Below are positions 53,709-62,144 of a DNA stretch of 64,000 nt, in pieces (position 1 is the first letter of the stretch; every line of letters begins with the position of its first letter). The stretch comes from SZAS-79 sp965279075. Its GTDB lineage: Bacteria > Pseudomonadota > Gammaproteobacteria > Burkholderiales > SG8-39. The DNA lies in the NCBI GenBank assembly GCA_965279075.1, contig CBDIHI010000004.1:87503-151502 (forward strand), written 5' to 3'. A program made the translations under genes and the position numbers. The notes below the pieces were generated by a model. That model saw only the letters and a program-made list of their open reading frames with translations, was not told the DNA's origin and ran no database searches.

Positions 53709-53945
53709 ATGGATCAACGTGGTGACGAAGACCGGACTCGAGCGTCTGGCCAGTTTGCGCTCCCCTTGCACGCCGCGTTTTGTATGGGAGATCGCGTACG
53801 CAAGAAATCCGGCGCCGCCTGGCAGGGTCTGGTGGTCGGCTGGTACTGCACGAAGCTGACCCCTGAAGGCTATGCCGTCGAGTCCGAGGCTCACCCGGGC
53901 TCGGTGCAAATCTATCCCGTGGCTGCGCTTGAACGCGTGGCCTGA
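53709..53945 (+). CDS. dfrB: Type B (R67-like) dihydrofolate reductase
   Basis: 78 residues, the exact length of R67 DHFR. From residue 27 the protein follows DfrB closely: GDRVRKKSGAAWQG, VGWYCTKLTPEGYAVESEA and HPGSVQIYPVAALERV. The known active-site residues Lys32, Ser65, Gln67, Ile68 and Tyr69 are all present at the same numbers. DfrB works as a homotetramer with one central pore that reduces dihydrofolate and is naturally insensitive to trimethoprim. The first 26 residues differ from plasmid DfrB forms, as expected for this disordered part. It sits 23 bp after OsmC with a strong ggtggaggtgaggt site. No attC is adjacent, although plasmid dfrB genes are integron cassettes. Confidence 0.94.
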   Translation: MDQRGDEDRTRASGQFALPLHAAFCMGDRVRKKSGAAWQGLVVGWYCTKLTPEGYAVESEAHPGSVQIYPVAALERVA

Positions 53946-54061
53946 CCCATTCGAAAGTGAGAGCAAGGCGATGCCCCGATCCCTAATCGTGTCGAAGCCG
54001 CGCTACCATGCCCGTCCCCCGATGAAAAGAGAAAATCCGCGGTGTCTACGCGGGAACCCAG

Positions 54062-55036
54062 ATGAAACGGCGTGAGTTCATGAAGCTTTGTGCAGGCTCC
54101 GTTGCGGGCGCTGGCATCGGGATTCCACACTCGACGCGCGCGCAGCAGGTGCGGGGGCGGCGTGTCGGCGCCCTGATCCTGGGCAACGCCGATGCGGACG
54201 CATTCCGGTCGGAGTTGCGGGAGGGGCTGTCGAAAGTGGGCTATGTCGAAGGACGCGATGTCGTATTCGACATCCGTTCCGCGGAGGGCCGGCTTGATCT
54301 GCTCCCAAGCCTCGCGGCGGGGCTGGTGGCGGCAAAGGTCGATGTGCTGATCGCGCTCTACACGCCCTGCGTGCGCGCCGCGCAACAGGCGACCCGCGAC
54401 ATCCCCATCGTTGCAATCGTCGCGAACCCGGTCGAAACGGGATTCATGGGGAGCCTGGCCCGGCCCGGCGGAAATATCACGGGTGTTTCGCTCATGGCTG
54501 CGGAGGCCCACGGCAAGTGCGTCGAGGTCTTCAGCGAGATGCTTCCGTCGGTGAGGAAAGTCGCCGCGCTCGGCAATGCCGGCGACCCGTTCATGCCGTT
54601 GTTCCTCGAGAAGGTCCAGCTGGCGGGCAGGGCGACCGGCAGGGAGATCCTGCCCGTAACGGTGCGCAGTGCCGACGAAATCGACGCGGCGATCGCGACG
54701 ATCCAGAAAGGGGGTGCAGGCGCCCTGGTCACGCAAGGCAGCCTGCCAAGCCGGGTCGTTGCCGATGCCGCCTTGAAGCGGCGCATGCCGGCCGGAACGT
54801 TCACGCGGTCCTTCGTGGACGTCGGCGGCCTCATGTCTTACGGCCCCAATGCGGCCCACTCGTTCCGGCGCGGCGTCCATTTCGTGATCAAGATCCTGCA
54901 GGGAAGCAAGCCCGCCGACCTGCCCGCGGAGCAGCCCACGCACTTCGAGCTTCTTTTCAACCTGAAGACCGCGAAGGCGCTTGGCGTCAACGTGCCCGTG
55001 GGCCTGCTTGCGCGCGCCGACGATGTGATCAGATGA
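54062..55036 (+). CDS. ABC-type substrate-binding protein (TrpX/DUF534-like), Tat-type signal
   Basis: 324 residues. MKRREFMKLCAGSVAGAGIG is a twin-arginine-type leader. Family segments are GLSKVGYVEGRDVVFDIRSA, LARPGGNITGVS, LMSYGPNAAHSFRRG and FELLFNLKTAKALGV. It is homologous to the gene at 52008, yet uses a Tat-like leader where that one has a Sec leader. No ABC permease or ATPase is near. It follows dfrB by 116 bp, a spacer without obvious features. Confidence 0.87.
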   Translation: MKRREFMKLCAGSVAGAGIGIPHSTRAQQVRGRRVGALILGNADADAFRSELREGLSKVGYVEGRDVVFDIRSAEGRLDLLPSLAAGLVAAKVDVLIALYTPCVRAAQQATRDIPIVAIVANPVETGFMGSLARPGGNITGVSLMAAEAHGKCVEVFSEMLPSVRKVAALGNAGDPFMPLFLEKVQLAGRATGREILPVTVRSADEIDAAIATIQKGGAGALVTQGSLPSRVVADAALKRRMPAGTFTRSFVDVGGLMSYGPNAAHSFRRGVHFVIKILQGSKPADLPAEQPTHFELLFNLKTAKALGVNVPVGLLARADDVIR

Positions 55037-55080
55037 AATGCAGGCCTATTTAGTCCCACCTCCAAATCCGGAAGGGTGCC

Positions 55081-55509
55081 ATGGCAATCGAATTCCTGAA
55101 CCCCGAGGGTCTTGCAAAGCCCGTCGCCTACTACAGCCACCTGGCCGTAGTTCCGGCAGGCTACAGGCAACTGGTTTTCGCAGGCCAGGTCGGCAATCGA
55201 CTTGACGGTAGTTTTCCGGAGAGTGTCGACGAACAGTTCGAGCAGGCCATAGCCAACATTCTCGCCATCCTGGCGTCCCAAAAAGCGGTGGCCAGGGACG
55301 TGGTCAAGGTGACTTGCTACCTCACGGAACGCCCTGAGTCTTACGCCCGTATCGGAAAGGCGCTGAGAGCGGCATTTCCGGAGCCTCCGCCGGCGCAAAC
55401 GTTTCTCATCGTGGCGGGCCTGGCACTGCCGTCTCTCAAGGTCGAAATCGATGTTTACGCCGCTGTTCCTGCCTCGCAAGTCAGCTGTCAACCCAGCGAG
55501 ATGCGATGA
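55081..55509 (+). CDS. RidA/YjgF family protein lacking the catalytic Arg
   Basis: 142 residues. The trimeric chorismate-mutase-like fold shows as LVFAGQVGNRLDGSF, DVVKVTCYLTERPESYA and LPSLKVEIDVYAAVP. In RidA the enamine-deaminase Arg follows Pro-Ala in the P-A-R motif; here that place reads PPAQTFLIV, with Gln. So it is likely another Rid subgroup or not a deaminase. Starts with a ggaagggtgcc site, 44 bp after the binding-protein gene. Confidence 0.85.
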   Translation: MAIEFLNPEGLAKPVAYYSHLAVVPAGYRQLVFAGQVGNRLDGSFPESVDEQFEQAIANILAILASQKAVARDVVKVTCYLTERPESYARIGKALRAAFPEPPPAQTFLIVAGLALPSLKVEIDVYAAVPASQVSCQPSEMR

Positions 55510-55598
55510 TTTCAGTATTCAGGCAGGGATACGATCCGGAAAGCTGCGGGAAACGCCGCGTCCGGGCGGCGTAAGGCACACACTTTCAGGAGACCGGA

Positions 55599-55853
55599 AT
55601 GCTTCAACTTCGCCCAAGCTGCGAGTGCTGCGACAAGGCCCTCCCGCCGGACTCCACGGAGGCCCGCATCTGCTCGTTCGAGTGCACCTTCTGTGCGTCG
55701 TGTGCGGAAACCGTGCTGCACGGCAAGTGTCCCAATTGCGGCGGTGAGATGGTTGCAAGGCCGCGGCGTCCGGCTGACAAGCTCGCCAAACACCCGGCGT
55801 CAACGGAGCGGGTGTTCAAACCGGTCAAGCCGCGCGTCCCGCCTTCCAACTAG
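55599..55853 (+). CDS. DUF1272 zinc-ribbon-like protein
   Basis: 84 residues. Three Cys clusters, CECCDKALP, CSFECTFCASCAE and CPNCGGEMVARPRRP, match DUF1272. They should bind zinc. The C-terminal tail is basic and Pro-rich. Ribosome site caggagaccgga is good. It is 12 bp upstream of the VOC gene. Function unknown; widespread in Proteobacteria. Confidence 0.9.
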   Translation: MLQLRPSCECCDKALPPDSTEARICSFECTFCASCAETVLHGKCPNCGGEMVARPRRPADKLAKHPASTERVFKPVKPRVPPSN

Positions 55854-55865
55854 CGGAGAGTTGAA

Positions 55866-56351
55866 ATGAGGAAGCTCGCAAAGAACACGATCTGCGTCTG
55901 GTACGTGGACGGCGCCGAAGAGGCCGCACGCTTTTACGCCGCGACATTTCCCGATTCGTCGGTCGGGCCGATACATCGCGCGCCCGGGGACTATCCCGCG
56001 GGAAAGGAAGGGGACGTATTGACCGTCGAGTTCACCGTGATGGGTGTCGCGTGCCTCGGCCTCAACGGCGGGCCCGGTTTGAAGCACAGCGAGGCGTTCT
56101 CGTTCCAGGTCGCGACCGAAGACCAGGCCGAGACGGATCGCTACTGGAACGCGATCGTGGGTAACGGCGGCCAGGAAAGCGAGTGCGGATGGTGCAAGGA
56201 CAAGTGGGGCATCTCCTGGCAGATCACGCCGGTCGCGCTGACGAACGCCTTTACCAGCCCCGACCGGGCAGCGGCAAAGCGGGCGTTCAATGCGATGATG
56301 ACGATGCGGAAAATCGACGTCGCCGCGATCGAGGCCGCGTTCCGCGGTTGA
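55866..56351 (+). CDS. VOC family protein (PhnB-like)
   Basis: 161 residues. KNTICVWYVDGAEEAARFYA, FPDSSVGPIHRAPGDYPAGK, the VEFTVMGVACLGLNGGP strand and SECGWCKDKWGISWQITP are standard for the PhnB/3-demethylubiquinone-methyltransferase-like VOC group. These proteins often lack the classical metal ligands and their reactions are mostly unknown. Start follows gcggagagttgaa. Followed by 146 bp containing two palindromes. Confidence 0.88.
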   Translation: MRKLAKNTICVWYVDGAEEAARFYAATFPDSSVGPIHRAPGDYPAGKEGDVLTVEFTVMGVACLGLNGGPGLKHSEAFSFQVATEDQAETDRYWNAIVGNGGQESECGWCKDKWGISWQITPVALTNAFTSPDRAAAKRAFNAMMTMRKIDVAAIEAAFRG

Positions 56352-56448
56352 GAAGCGGCGACCTGACGGCGCCGTGAACCACGGCGTCGGCGTCCCGCGC
56401 GAACGGCGGGCAGAGCGCTTCCCCGGTACCCGGTCGGGTATGAGAAAG

Positions 56449-56480
56449 TATACGTATATAAGTGCGAACATATACGTATA
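56449..56480. promoter_or_regulatory. Two copies of the palindrome tatacgtata, candidate operator
   Basis: The self-complementary decamer occurs at 56449-56458 and 56471-56480, starts 22 bp apart, i.e. two DNA turns on the same face. It is strongly AT-rich against its surroundings and lies 17 bp before the ATG at 56498. This suggests cooperative binding of a dimeric repressor over the promoter. Confidence 0.5.
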
Positions 56481-56497
56481 ACCCTCCGGGATTGGAT

Positions 56498-56725
56498 ATG
56501 ACGACCTGCACCATCGAAACCGGGCTGTTCCGCAAGAAGCCCTACGGCAATGTGTCCGTCGCGCACTGCCTCAACTGCGAGCAGCCGCTGTGCGCGCAGG
56601 ACGCGGTCGCGGAGGTGTCGGAAGCGGGAAGCCGGACCGGGCATTTCATGTGCACCGCGCCCGCGGGCCAGCAGCAGAAGCCGGACGTCCTCGAGTTCAC
56701 CCCGAAGGACCGCAAGCCCGGCTAG
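56498..56725 (+). CDS. Hypothetical small protein with Cys pair
   Basis: 75 residues. It starts MTTCTIETGLFRKKPYGN and has AHCLNCEQPLCAQDAV, a C-x2-C followed by another Cys, plus a Cys in HFMCTAP; this could bind a metal or redox-cycle. No membrane helix. I do not recognise the family. Controlled probably by the paired palindromes just upstream. PhzF follows after 65 bp. Confidence 0.6.
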   Translation: MTTCTIETGLFRKKPYGNVSVAHCLNCEQPLCAQDAVAEVSEAGSRTGHFMCTAPAGQQQKPDVLEFTPKDRKPG

Positions 56726-56790
56726 GCGCGCCGGAAGGACCGGGCCGCCCTCAAAGGGCCGGCGCCGCACCCCCGGGGCATAATCGCGCG

Positions 56791-57624
56791 ATGAGCACAC
56801 GCCCCTACAGTCAGGTCAACGTCTTCTCCTCCGGAGCGCTCGAGGGCAACCCGCTGGCGGTAGTGCATCGCGCGGAAGGCCTCACCGAAGCGCAGATGGC
56901 CGCGTTCGCGCGCTGGACCAACCTGTCGGAGACGACCTACCTCTTCCCGCCCGGCGATCCCGGCGCGGACTATCACGTGCGCATCTTCACGCCGGGCGGC
57001 GAGCTGCCGTTCGCCGGCCACCCGACGCTCGGCTCCTGCCATGCGTGGCTCGCCGCGGGTGGCAAGCCGCGTACGCCCGGGAAAGTGGTGCAGCAGTGCG
57101 CTGTTGGCCTCGTCACCGTGCGCTGCGACGGCCCGCGCCTCGAGTTCGGCGCGCCGCCGCTGAAGAAGTCGGGCCCGCTCGACGCCGGCCTGGTCACAAG
57201 GATCGCGACGGCCCTGTGCATTCCCGGGTCCGCTATCGTCCGCCACCAGTGGGTCGACAACGGCCCGGGCTGGTGCGCGGTGATGCTGCGTTCGGCGCAG
57301 GACGTGCTCGCGATCAGGCCCGACTGGGTGGCGCTCGACGCGCTCAAGCTCGGCGTCGTCGGCCCGCACGAACAGGGGCACGACGCGGCCTTCGAAGTGC
57401 GCGCCTTCATCGGCGACGGCGGCTACGAGGATCCGGTCACCGGCAGCCTCAACGCCAGCCTCGCGCAGTGGCTGTTCGGCGCGGGCCTTGCGGCTTTTCC
57501 CTACGTGGCGGCGCAGGGCACGGCGCTGCAGCGCGCGGGGCGCGTGCACCTGCGCAAGGATGGCGATGCGGTGTGGGTGGGCGGCGACGTCGTCGACGTG
57601 GTGCGCGGCGAGGTCGCGTTCTAG
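56791..57624 (+). CDS. PhzF family phenazine-biosynthesis-like isomerase
   Basis: 277 residues. N-terminal QVNVFSSGALEGNPLAVV, the Glu region TNLSETTYLF, FAGHPTLGSCHAWL and the second-lobe EDPVTGSLNASLAQWLF are the family signatures. PhzF folds like diaminopimelate epimerase and catalyses proton shifts; most members lie outside phenazine pathways and have unknown substrates, and no other phz gene is here. The ATG at 56791 was preferred over upstream frame because the family starts there. The next gene begins directly after its stop. Confidence 0.9.
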   Translation: MSTRPYSQVNVFSSGALEGNPLAVVHRAEGLTEAQMAAFARWTNLSETTYLFPPGDPGADYHVRIFTPGGELPFAGHPTLGSCHAWLAAGGKPRTPGKVVQQCAVGLVTVRCDGPRLEFGAPPLKKSGPLDAGLVTRIATALCIPGSAIVRHQWVDNGPGWCAVMLRSAQDVLAIRPDWVALDALKLGVVGPHEQGHDAAFEVRAFIGDGGYEDPVTGSLNASLAQWLFGAGLAAFPYVAAQGTALQRAGRVHLRKDGDAVWVGGDVVDVVRGEVAF

Positions 57625-58278
57625 GTGGGACGCCTCGTCGCCTGGGTGGTGCTCGCGGCTGCGCTGCAGGCCTGCGCCCACGCGACCCCGCCCGCCGATC
57701 CCGCGTCGGACGCGCCCGAGGCGCGCGTCGCGCCCGCCGCAGGCAGTTACGTGGATGCGCCGTCGTACCGTGAGGCGCTCACCCGCTGGCGCGGTCCGGA
57801 AGACGTCAATGCGTGGATCGGCGGGCGGTTCGAGTACGACATGGCGCGCGCCATGCAGTTGTCCGAGACGCAGCGCGCGAAGACGCGCATGCCCATCCTC
57901 GCGCCCGACGCATTCTTCGGCGCGCCCCGGGGCGTGTGCGTGGACCTCGCGCGGTTCGGCGTGGAGACGCTGCGCGTCCTCCGGCCGGAAACGAAGCCGC
58001 GCTACGTGATGATCGAGTTCGACCCGGTCTCCATCGCGGGCAACACGCTGCGGCGGCACTGGGTCGTCGCCTTCGAGCGCGACGGCGCGCACTACTTTTT
58101 CGCGGACTCGAAGCGCCCCGGGCACCTCGCCGGCCCTTACGCGAGCACCCGGGCCTACCTCGACGAGTACGCAGGCTACCGGGGGAGGAGGATCGTCGCC
58201 TTTCGCGAGGTCGACACCTACGAGAAGAAGATGCGCACGCCCGCCGCGAAGCAGGCGCGCGAGGACAGGGCGAACTAG
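57625..58278 (+). CDS. Transglutaminase-like lipoprotein, hypothetical
   Basis: 217 residues from GTG directly behind the phzF stop. A hydrophobic leader ends in ALQAC, a lipobox-like Cys. The catalytic-looking residues GVCVDLARFG (Cys), TLRRHWVVAFE (His) and YFFADSKRPG (Asp) are in the order Cys-His-Asp of transglutaminase-like peptidases. That assignment is inferred from motif order only. It forms a run with the next two small exported proteins. Confidence 0.55.
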   Translation: MGRLVAWVVLAAALQACAHATPPADPASDAPEARVAPAAGSYVDAPSYREALTRWRGPEDVNAWIGGRFEYDMARAMQLSETQRAKTRMPILAPDAFFGAPRGVCVDLARFGVETLRVLRPETKPRYVMIEFDPVSIAGNTLRRHWVVAFERDGAHYFFADSKRPGHLAGPYASTRAYLDEYAGYRGRRIVAFREVDTYEKKMRTPAAKQAREDRAN

Positions 58279-58743
58279 TTGGCGATGCGGGCCATCGCGC
58301 TGCTGCCGATCCTGTGCCTCGCGGGCGCCGCTTTCGCCGCGCCCACCGCAATCGATGCCGCGGCACGTGCCGCGCCGCAGGTCAGGTGGGACGCGGCCAG
58401 CGCGCGTCGCATGGACATCGACTGCGACGGGAAGGCTGACTACGCGCTGCTCGGCCGCGCGGGCGGCAAGGTGTACGTGGGCATCGTGCGCGGCCCCCTC
58501 GAAGGCGCGCGCGCCCATGTGTTCGCGTTCGGCGTGGGGCAGTCCCAGGAAAGCGTGTGCGAACCGACCGCGAGCCTGCGTCCGGAGTCGCTCGACTACG
58601 ACCCCAAGGAGGCCGTGGGCGAGCTGCCCGGCTTCCGGCGCTCGAAGCGCTGCACGGCCGTCGCGCTCGCCGACGAAGCCTGCGACGCCTTCCACTTTTA
58701 CTGGAACCACCGGACCGGGCGGCCGGACTGGTGGCGCATGTGA
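58279..58743 (+). CDS. Hypothetical exported protein
   Basis: 154 residues from TTG (an ATG two codons later is equally possible). Signal peptide MRAIALLPILCLAGAAFA, then an FG-GAP-like MDIDCDGKADYALLG strand with a DxDxDG-type calcium loop, and two Cys near the C-terminus (SKRCTAVALADEACDAFH). It follows the previous gene with no gap. Function unknown. Confidence 0.6.
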   Translation: MAMRAIALLPILCLAGAAFAAPTAIDAAARAAPQVRWDAASARRMDIDCDGKADYALLGRAGGKVYVGIVRGPLEGARAHVFAFGVGQSQESVCEPTASLRPESLDYDPKEAVGELPGFRRSKRCTAVALADEACDAFHFYWNHRTGRPDWWRM

Positions 58744-58772
58744 GTGCGGCGATTTTCCGGCACGGTCCGGCC

Positions 58773-59129
58773 GTGAAGAAGTGCCTCGCCCTCCTGCTCT
58801 GCGTTGCCCTCGCGGGCTGCGCCCGGCTGGAAAAATTTGACCCGCGCACGGCGCCCGACGCCTCGGGCCGTGTGGTCGACGCACGCACCGGTGCCCCGGT
58901 CGCGGCACGCGTGTATTACCAGGACACGCCGAACGAGGTCGTCGTGTCGTCGGCGGACGGGCGCTTCCGGTTTCCCGCGCTGCGCCGCTCGTATTCGGAG
59001 GTGGCCGGCCTCGAGCGCCGCGGCGTGCGCTGGCTGGCGGCCGAGGCACACGGGTACCGGCAGGGACTGAAGGAAGTCGACCCGGCCGCGCCGGGCGGCC
59101 TCGTGATCGCGCTGGAACCCGCGCCCTGA
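58773..59129 (+). CDS. Small lipoprotein with carboxypeptidase-regulatory-like domain
   Basis: 118 residues from GTG. The signal ends in the lipobox VALAGC. The mature part, ASGRVVDARTGAPVAARVYY then SSADGRFRFPA, is typical of a single transthyretin-like (CarboxypepD_reg) beta-sandwich. Such domains bind or stabilise partners on the cell surface. It lies 29 bp behind the previous small gene. Specific role unknown. Confidence 0.65.
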   Translation: MKKCLALLLCVALAGCARLEKFDPRTAPDASGRVVDARTGAPVAARVYYQDTPNEVVVSSADGRFRFPALRRSYSEVAGLERRGVRWLAAEAHGYRQGLKEVDPAAPGGLVIALEPAP

Positions 59130-59181
59130 CCCGGGCAGAATGTCCCCCCGCACAAGAACGGCAAGCCAACGGAGACACCCC

Positions 59182-59985
59182 ATGCGCATCCGCTCCATCA
59201 TCCGCCTCGCCGGCGCCCTGGCCTTCGCGCTCTCGCTCGCCGTGCAGGCGCAGACGAAGCCCACCCACACCGACCACGGCGCGGCGCCGGAGTCGATCAT
59301 GTGGGTCGGCAACAGCTTCTTCTATTACAACAACAGCATGCATAACCACTTCGGGCAGCTGGTGGCCTCGGCCGGCGGCGGGGCCCGGGTGCGCAGCACT
59401 TCAGTGACGATCAGCGGCTCGGGCCTCGACTGGCACGACATGGAGTCGCTGCTGCGGGCCGACGGTATCGGGCGGTATTCGTTCGTCGGCGACAACGACA
59501 TCCGCTTCAACCCGCCCGGCCGCCAGTTCGACACCACGATCATGATGGACTGCAGCCAGTGCCCCATCCACCCGAAACTGCAGGACGCGTTCCACGCGAC
59601 GGTGAAGAAGGACGCGCAGATCCTCGCGAAGGCGGGCGTGCGCGGGGCGCTCTTCATGTCGTGGGCCTACAAGGACAAGCCGGAGATGACCGCGAGCCTC
59701 GCCGAGCAGTACACGATCGCGGGCAATGCGAACAACCTCACCGTGATCCCCGCGGGCCTCGCGTTCGCGAAGGCGATCGCCCGGCGCCCGGACCTCGAGC
59801 TCTACCAGCCCGACAAGCGTCACCCCACGGTGGCCGGGACCTACATCGCGGCCTGCGCGGTGTACGCGACGCTCTACAGGAAATCCCCGGTCGGCCTCAA
59901 GTACACGGCGGGCCTGCCGGCCGACGTCGTCGCGCTGCTGCAGGCGGCCGCCTGGGACGCCGTGCAGGAGTACCAGCGCCCGTGA
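59182..59985 (+). CDS. SGNH/GDSL-like hydrolase, exported
   Basis: 267 residues. Signal peptide (to about residue 23, VQAQ). The block I residue is in IMWVGNSFFYYNNSM (GNS in place of GDS) and block V in PDKRHPTVAGTYIAA (Asp-x-x-His). An Asn/Gly block is less clear. Bacteroidetes-like DUF4886-type hydrolases share the GNSFFYYNN start. Expected to cut esters in the periplasm; substrate unknown. Ribosome site ggagacaccc fits the ATG at 59182. Confidence 0.75.
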   Translation: MRIRSIIRLAGALAFALSLAVQAQTKPTHTDHGAAPESIMWVGNSFFYYNNSMHNHFGQLVASAGGGARVRSTSVTISGSGLDWHDMESLLRADGIGRYSFVGDNDIRFNPPGRQFDTTIMMDCSQCPIHPKLQDAFHATVKKDAQILAKAGVRGALFMSWAYKDKPEMTASLAEQYTIAGNANNLTVIPAGLAFAKAIARRPDLELYQPDKRHPTVAGTYIAACAVYATLYRKSPVGLKYTAGLPADVVALLQAAAWDAVQEYQRP

Positions 59986-60332
59986 TGCGCCGCTTTTCGG
60001 GCAGTTGCCATTGCGGTGCGGTACGCTTCGCGATCGAATCGGACTTCCCCGAACTCACCACCTGCGACTGCTCGATCTGCCGGCGCAAGAACGCGCTGAT
60101 GGTGAAGGTGCACGAGTCGAAGTTCGAGCTGCTGTCGGGCGCGGACCAGCTCACCGAGTACCGCTTCCACACGCATACCGCGCGGCACTTCTTCTGCAGG
60201 GTGTGCGGCATCTACCCTTTCCACAGGAAGCGCGTGACGCCTGACTTCGTCGGCGTCAACGTGTTCTGCCTTGAGGGCTTCGACCCGGCGGGGATCCCGG
60301 TACGCGCCACCGTGGGCGCGGGCATGCCTTAG
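59985..60332 (+). CDS. GFA/CENP-V family zinc protein
   Basis: 115 residues. Zinc-binding Cys groups SGSCHCGAVRF, CDCSICRRKNA and FFCRVCGIYPFHR match the glutathione-dependent formaldehyde-activating (GFA) family. Its ATG overlaps the previous stop (tgatg), so translation is coupled. GFA function is debated; formaldehyde-glutathione condensation is claimed for one member only. It converges with the kinase gene with a 4-bp gap. Confidence 0.9.
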   Translation: MRRFSGSCHCGAVRFAIESDFPELTTCDCSICRRKNALMVKVHESKFELLSGADQLTEYRFHTHTARHFFCRVCGIYPFHRKRVTPDFVGVNVFCLEGFDPAGIPVRATVGAGMP

Positions 60333-60336
60333 GCGG

Positions 60337-62144
60337 TCAGCCGGCCCGCTTCAGCGTGACGTGGAACGCGGCGCCCTTGCCGGGCTCCCCTTCGCCGCGG
60401 ATGCGCCCGCCGTGGCGCTCGACGATGCGCCGGACCGTGGCAAGGCCGATGCCCAGCCCGTCGAAACGCCCGTCGTTGTGCAGCCGCTGGAACGGGCCGA
60501 ACAGCTTGTCGGCGTAGGCCATGTCGAATCCGGCACCGTTGTCGCGCACGCTGATCGTCACTTCGCCTTCGCCTGCGGGCGCGGAGGACACCTCGATCCA
60601 GGCGCCCGTGGTCCCGGCCGTGTACTTCACGGCGTTCTCGAGCAGGTTGACGAACGCCTGCAGCAGCAGCCGGGCGTCGCCGGCGACCACCGGCAGCGCG
60701 CCGATCCGCCACTCGACGTCCCGCCCGGGCGCTTCGGCCAGGCAGGCCTCCTGCGCCTGCCTCATGAGCGGCGCGAGGTCCACGGGCCCGCTCGCGAGGG
60801 TGACGCGGCTGGCGTGCGCGAGCTGGAGCATGGCGTCGATCAACTGCTCCATGTGCTGGGCTGCGGGGAGGATCTTCTCCAGGTAGCGCAGCGCCTCGGC
60901 GTCGGCGCCGCCGAGCCGCTCCATCGCGAGCCGCGCGAAGCTGTTCACGTGGCGCAGGGGCGCGCGCAGGTCGTGCGACACGGTGTAGCTGAACGCCTCG
61001 AGCTCGCCCATCGCGGCTTCGAGGGCCGCGGTGCGTTCCGCCACCCGCTGCTCGAGGCCTGCGTTGAGCCGGTCGATGACCTCCCGCTGCGACTGCATGA
61101 GCGAGAACGCGCGGTCCAGGGCCCGCATGAGTTCGCCGAGCTCGCCGCCGGGGTAGGGCGCGCCGATGCGGGCGTGGAAGTCTCCCTCGCCGAAGCGCCG
61201 CGACCGCGGCGACGATGCGCGCGGCCTGGCGGCGGATCGCGAGTTCCGCCAGCGCAAGCGCGCCGGCGAAGACCAGGAACCAGACCACCGCCAGCGTCGC
61301 GAGCGCCCGGTCGAGGCCCGCGCTGGCCGTGGCGAGCAGGTCCTGCGCGGACACGCCGACCAGCACACGCAGGCCCACCTTCTCGAACTCGGGCAGGGCG
61401 CTGGCCGCCCAGATGCGCGACACGCCGCCGAACTCGACGTTCTCCTCCACACGGGTCCCGCCGCCCGCTAACGCGAACCGGTGAAGGGCGGAGCCCGCGA
61501 TGGAGGTGCCGCGCAGCTTCGCCCCGCCCGGATGCCAGGTGAGGACGGGTGCCGCCCGTGTCGACGAGCGCGATGGTCGCGTCCGGCCTCGCCAGGGACC
61601 GGGCGTGGGCCTGCATGTACTTTTCGAGGTTCAGCGAGGCGAGCAGCACGAAGCGGGGCGCGCCGTTTTCGTGCCGGACACCGTAGGCGATCTGCAGCAC
61701 CGGGGTGCCGGTCAGGCGCCCGAACACGGGCTCGACGGCCAGGGGGCCGCCGGCACCGGTGGCGTCGCGAAAGTACTGCCGGTCCGTCAGGTTGAGCGCG
61801 CGCCCCGTGCGCAGCGAATCGCAGAACAGCTGCCCGTCCGGGTTGATGGTGAGGATCCCCGTGTATTGCGGATGCTCGCTCAGCACGGCTGCGAGGAAGG
61901 CCGAACAGGCGTCGCGGTCGGGCGCGTCGAAGTCCCGCGCGCGGGACAGCCCGTAGTGCAACTGCGCGGTGCTGCGGATGGTGTCAGTCAGGGCCTGCGC
62001 GACCTGGTGGGTCTCGTTGGCGAGCTCGCGCCTGGCTTCCTCGATCCGGGTCTCGCGGAACCCGCGGAACACCAGCACGCCGACCACCGCCGGAATCAGC
62101 GTCGCGAACAGGATGAGCAGAAGCAGTTTGGCGCGGATGCTCAC
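60337..62144 (-). pseudogene. Membrane sensor histidine kinase, split by two apparent +1 frameshifts
   Basis: Read in three frames the parts join into one kinase of about 600 residues. It starts at GTG with a membrane helix (KLLLLILFATLIPAVVGVL), followed by a periplasmic CHASE/Cache-like domain (DRDACSAFLAAVLSEHPQY), a second helix (ATLAVVWFLVFAGALALAEL) and a HAMP-like GEGDFHARIG. The catalytic part has an H-box FSYTVSHDLRAPLRHV, N-box LLENAVKYTAGTTG and G-boxes VRDNGAGFD and GLGIGLATV. Frames slip near 61547 (ggg run) and near 61200. The total length equals 602 codons plus two bases. It is either an inactive gene or an intact gene with two errors. Confidence 0.85.

Noticed and set aside
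53946..54061. Possible attC behind dfrB
   Set aside because: No RYYYAAC/GTTRRRY pair or inverted arms are present in the spacer.
56722..59349. An 875-residue open frame on the minus strand
   Set aside because: It lies opposite phzF and the following small genes, has biased Arg/Ala/His content and no family motifs; shadow of coding strands.
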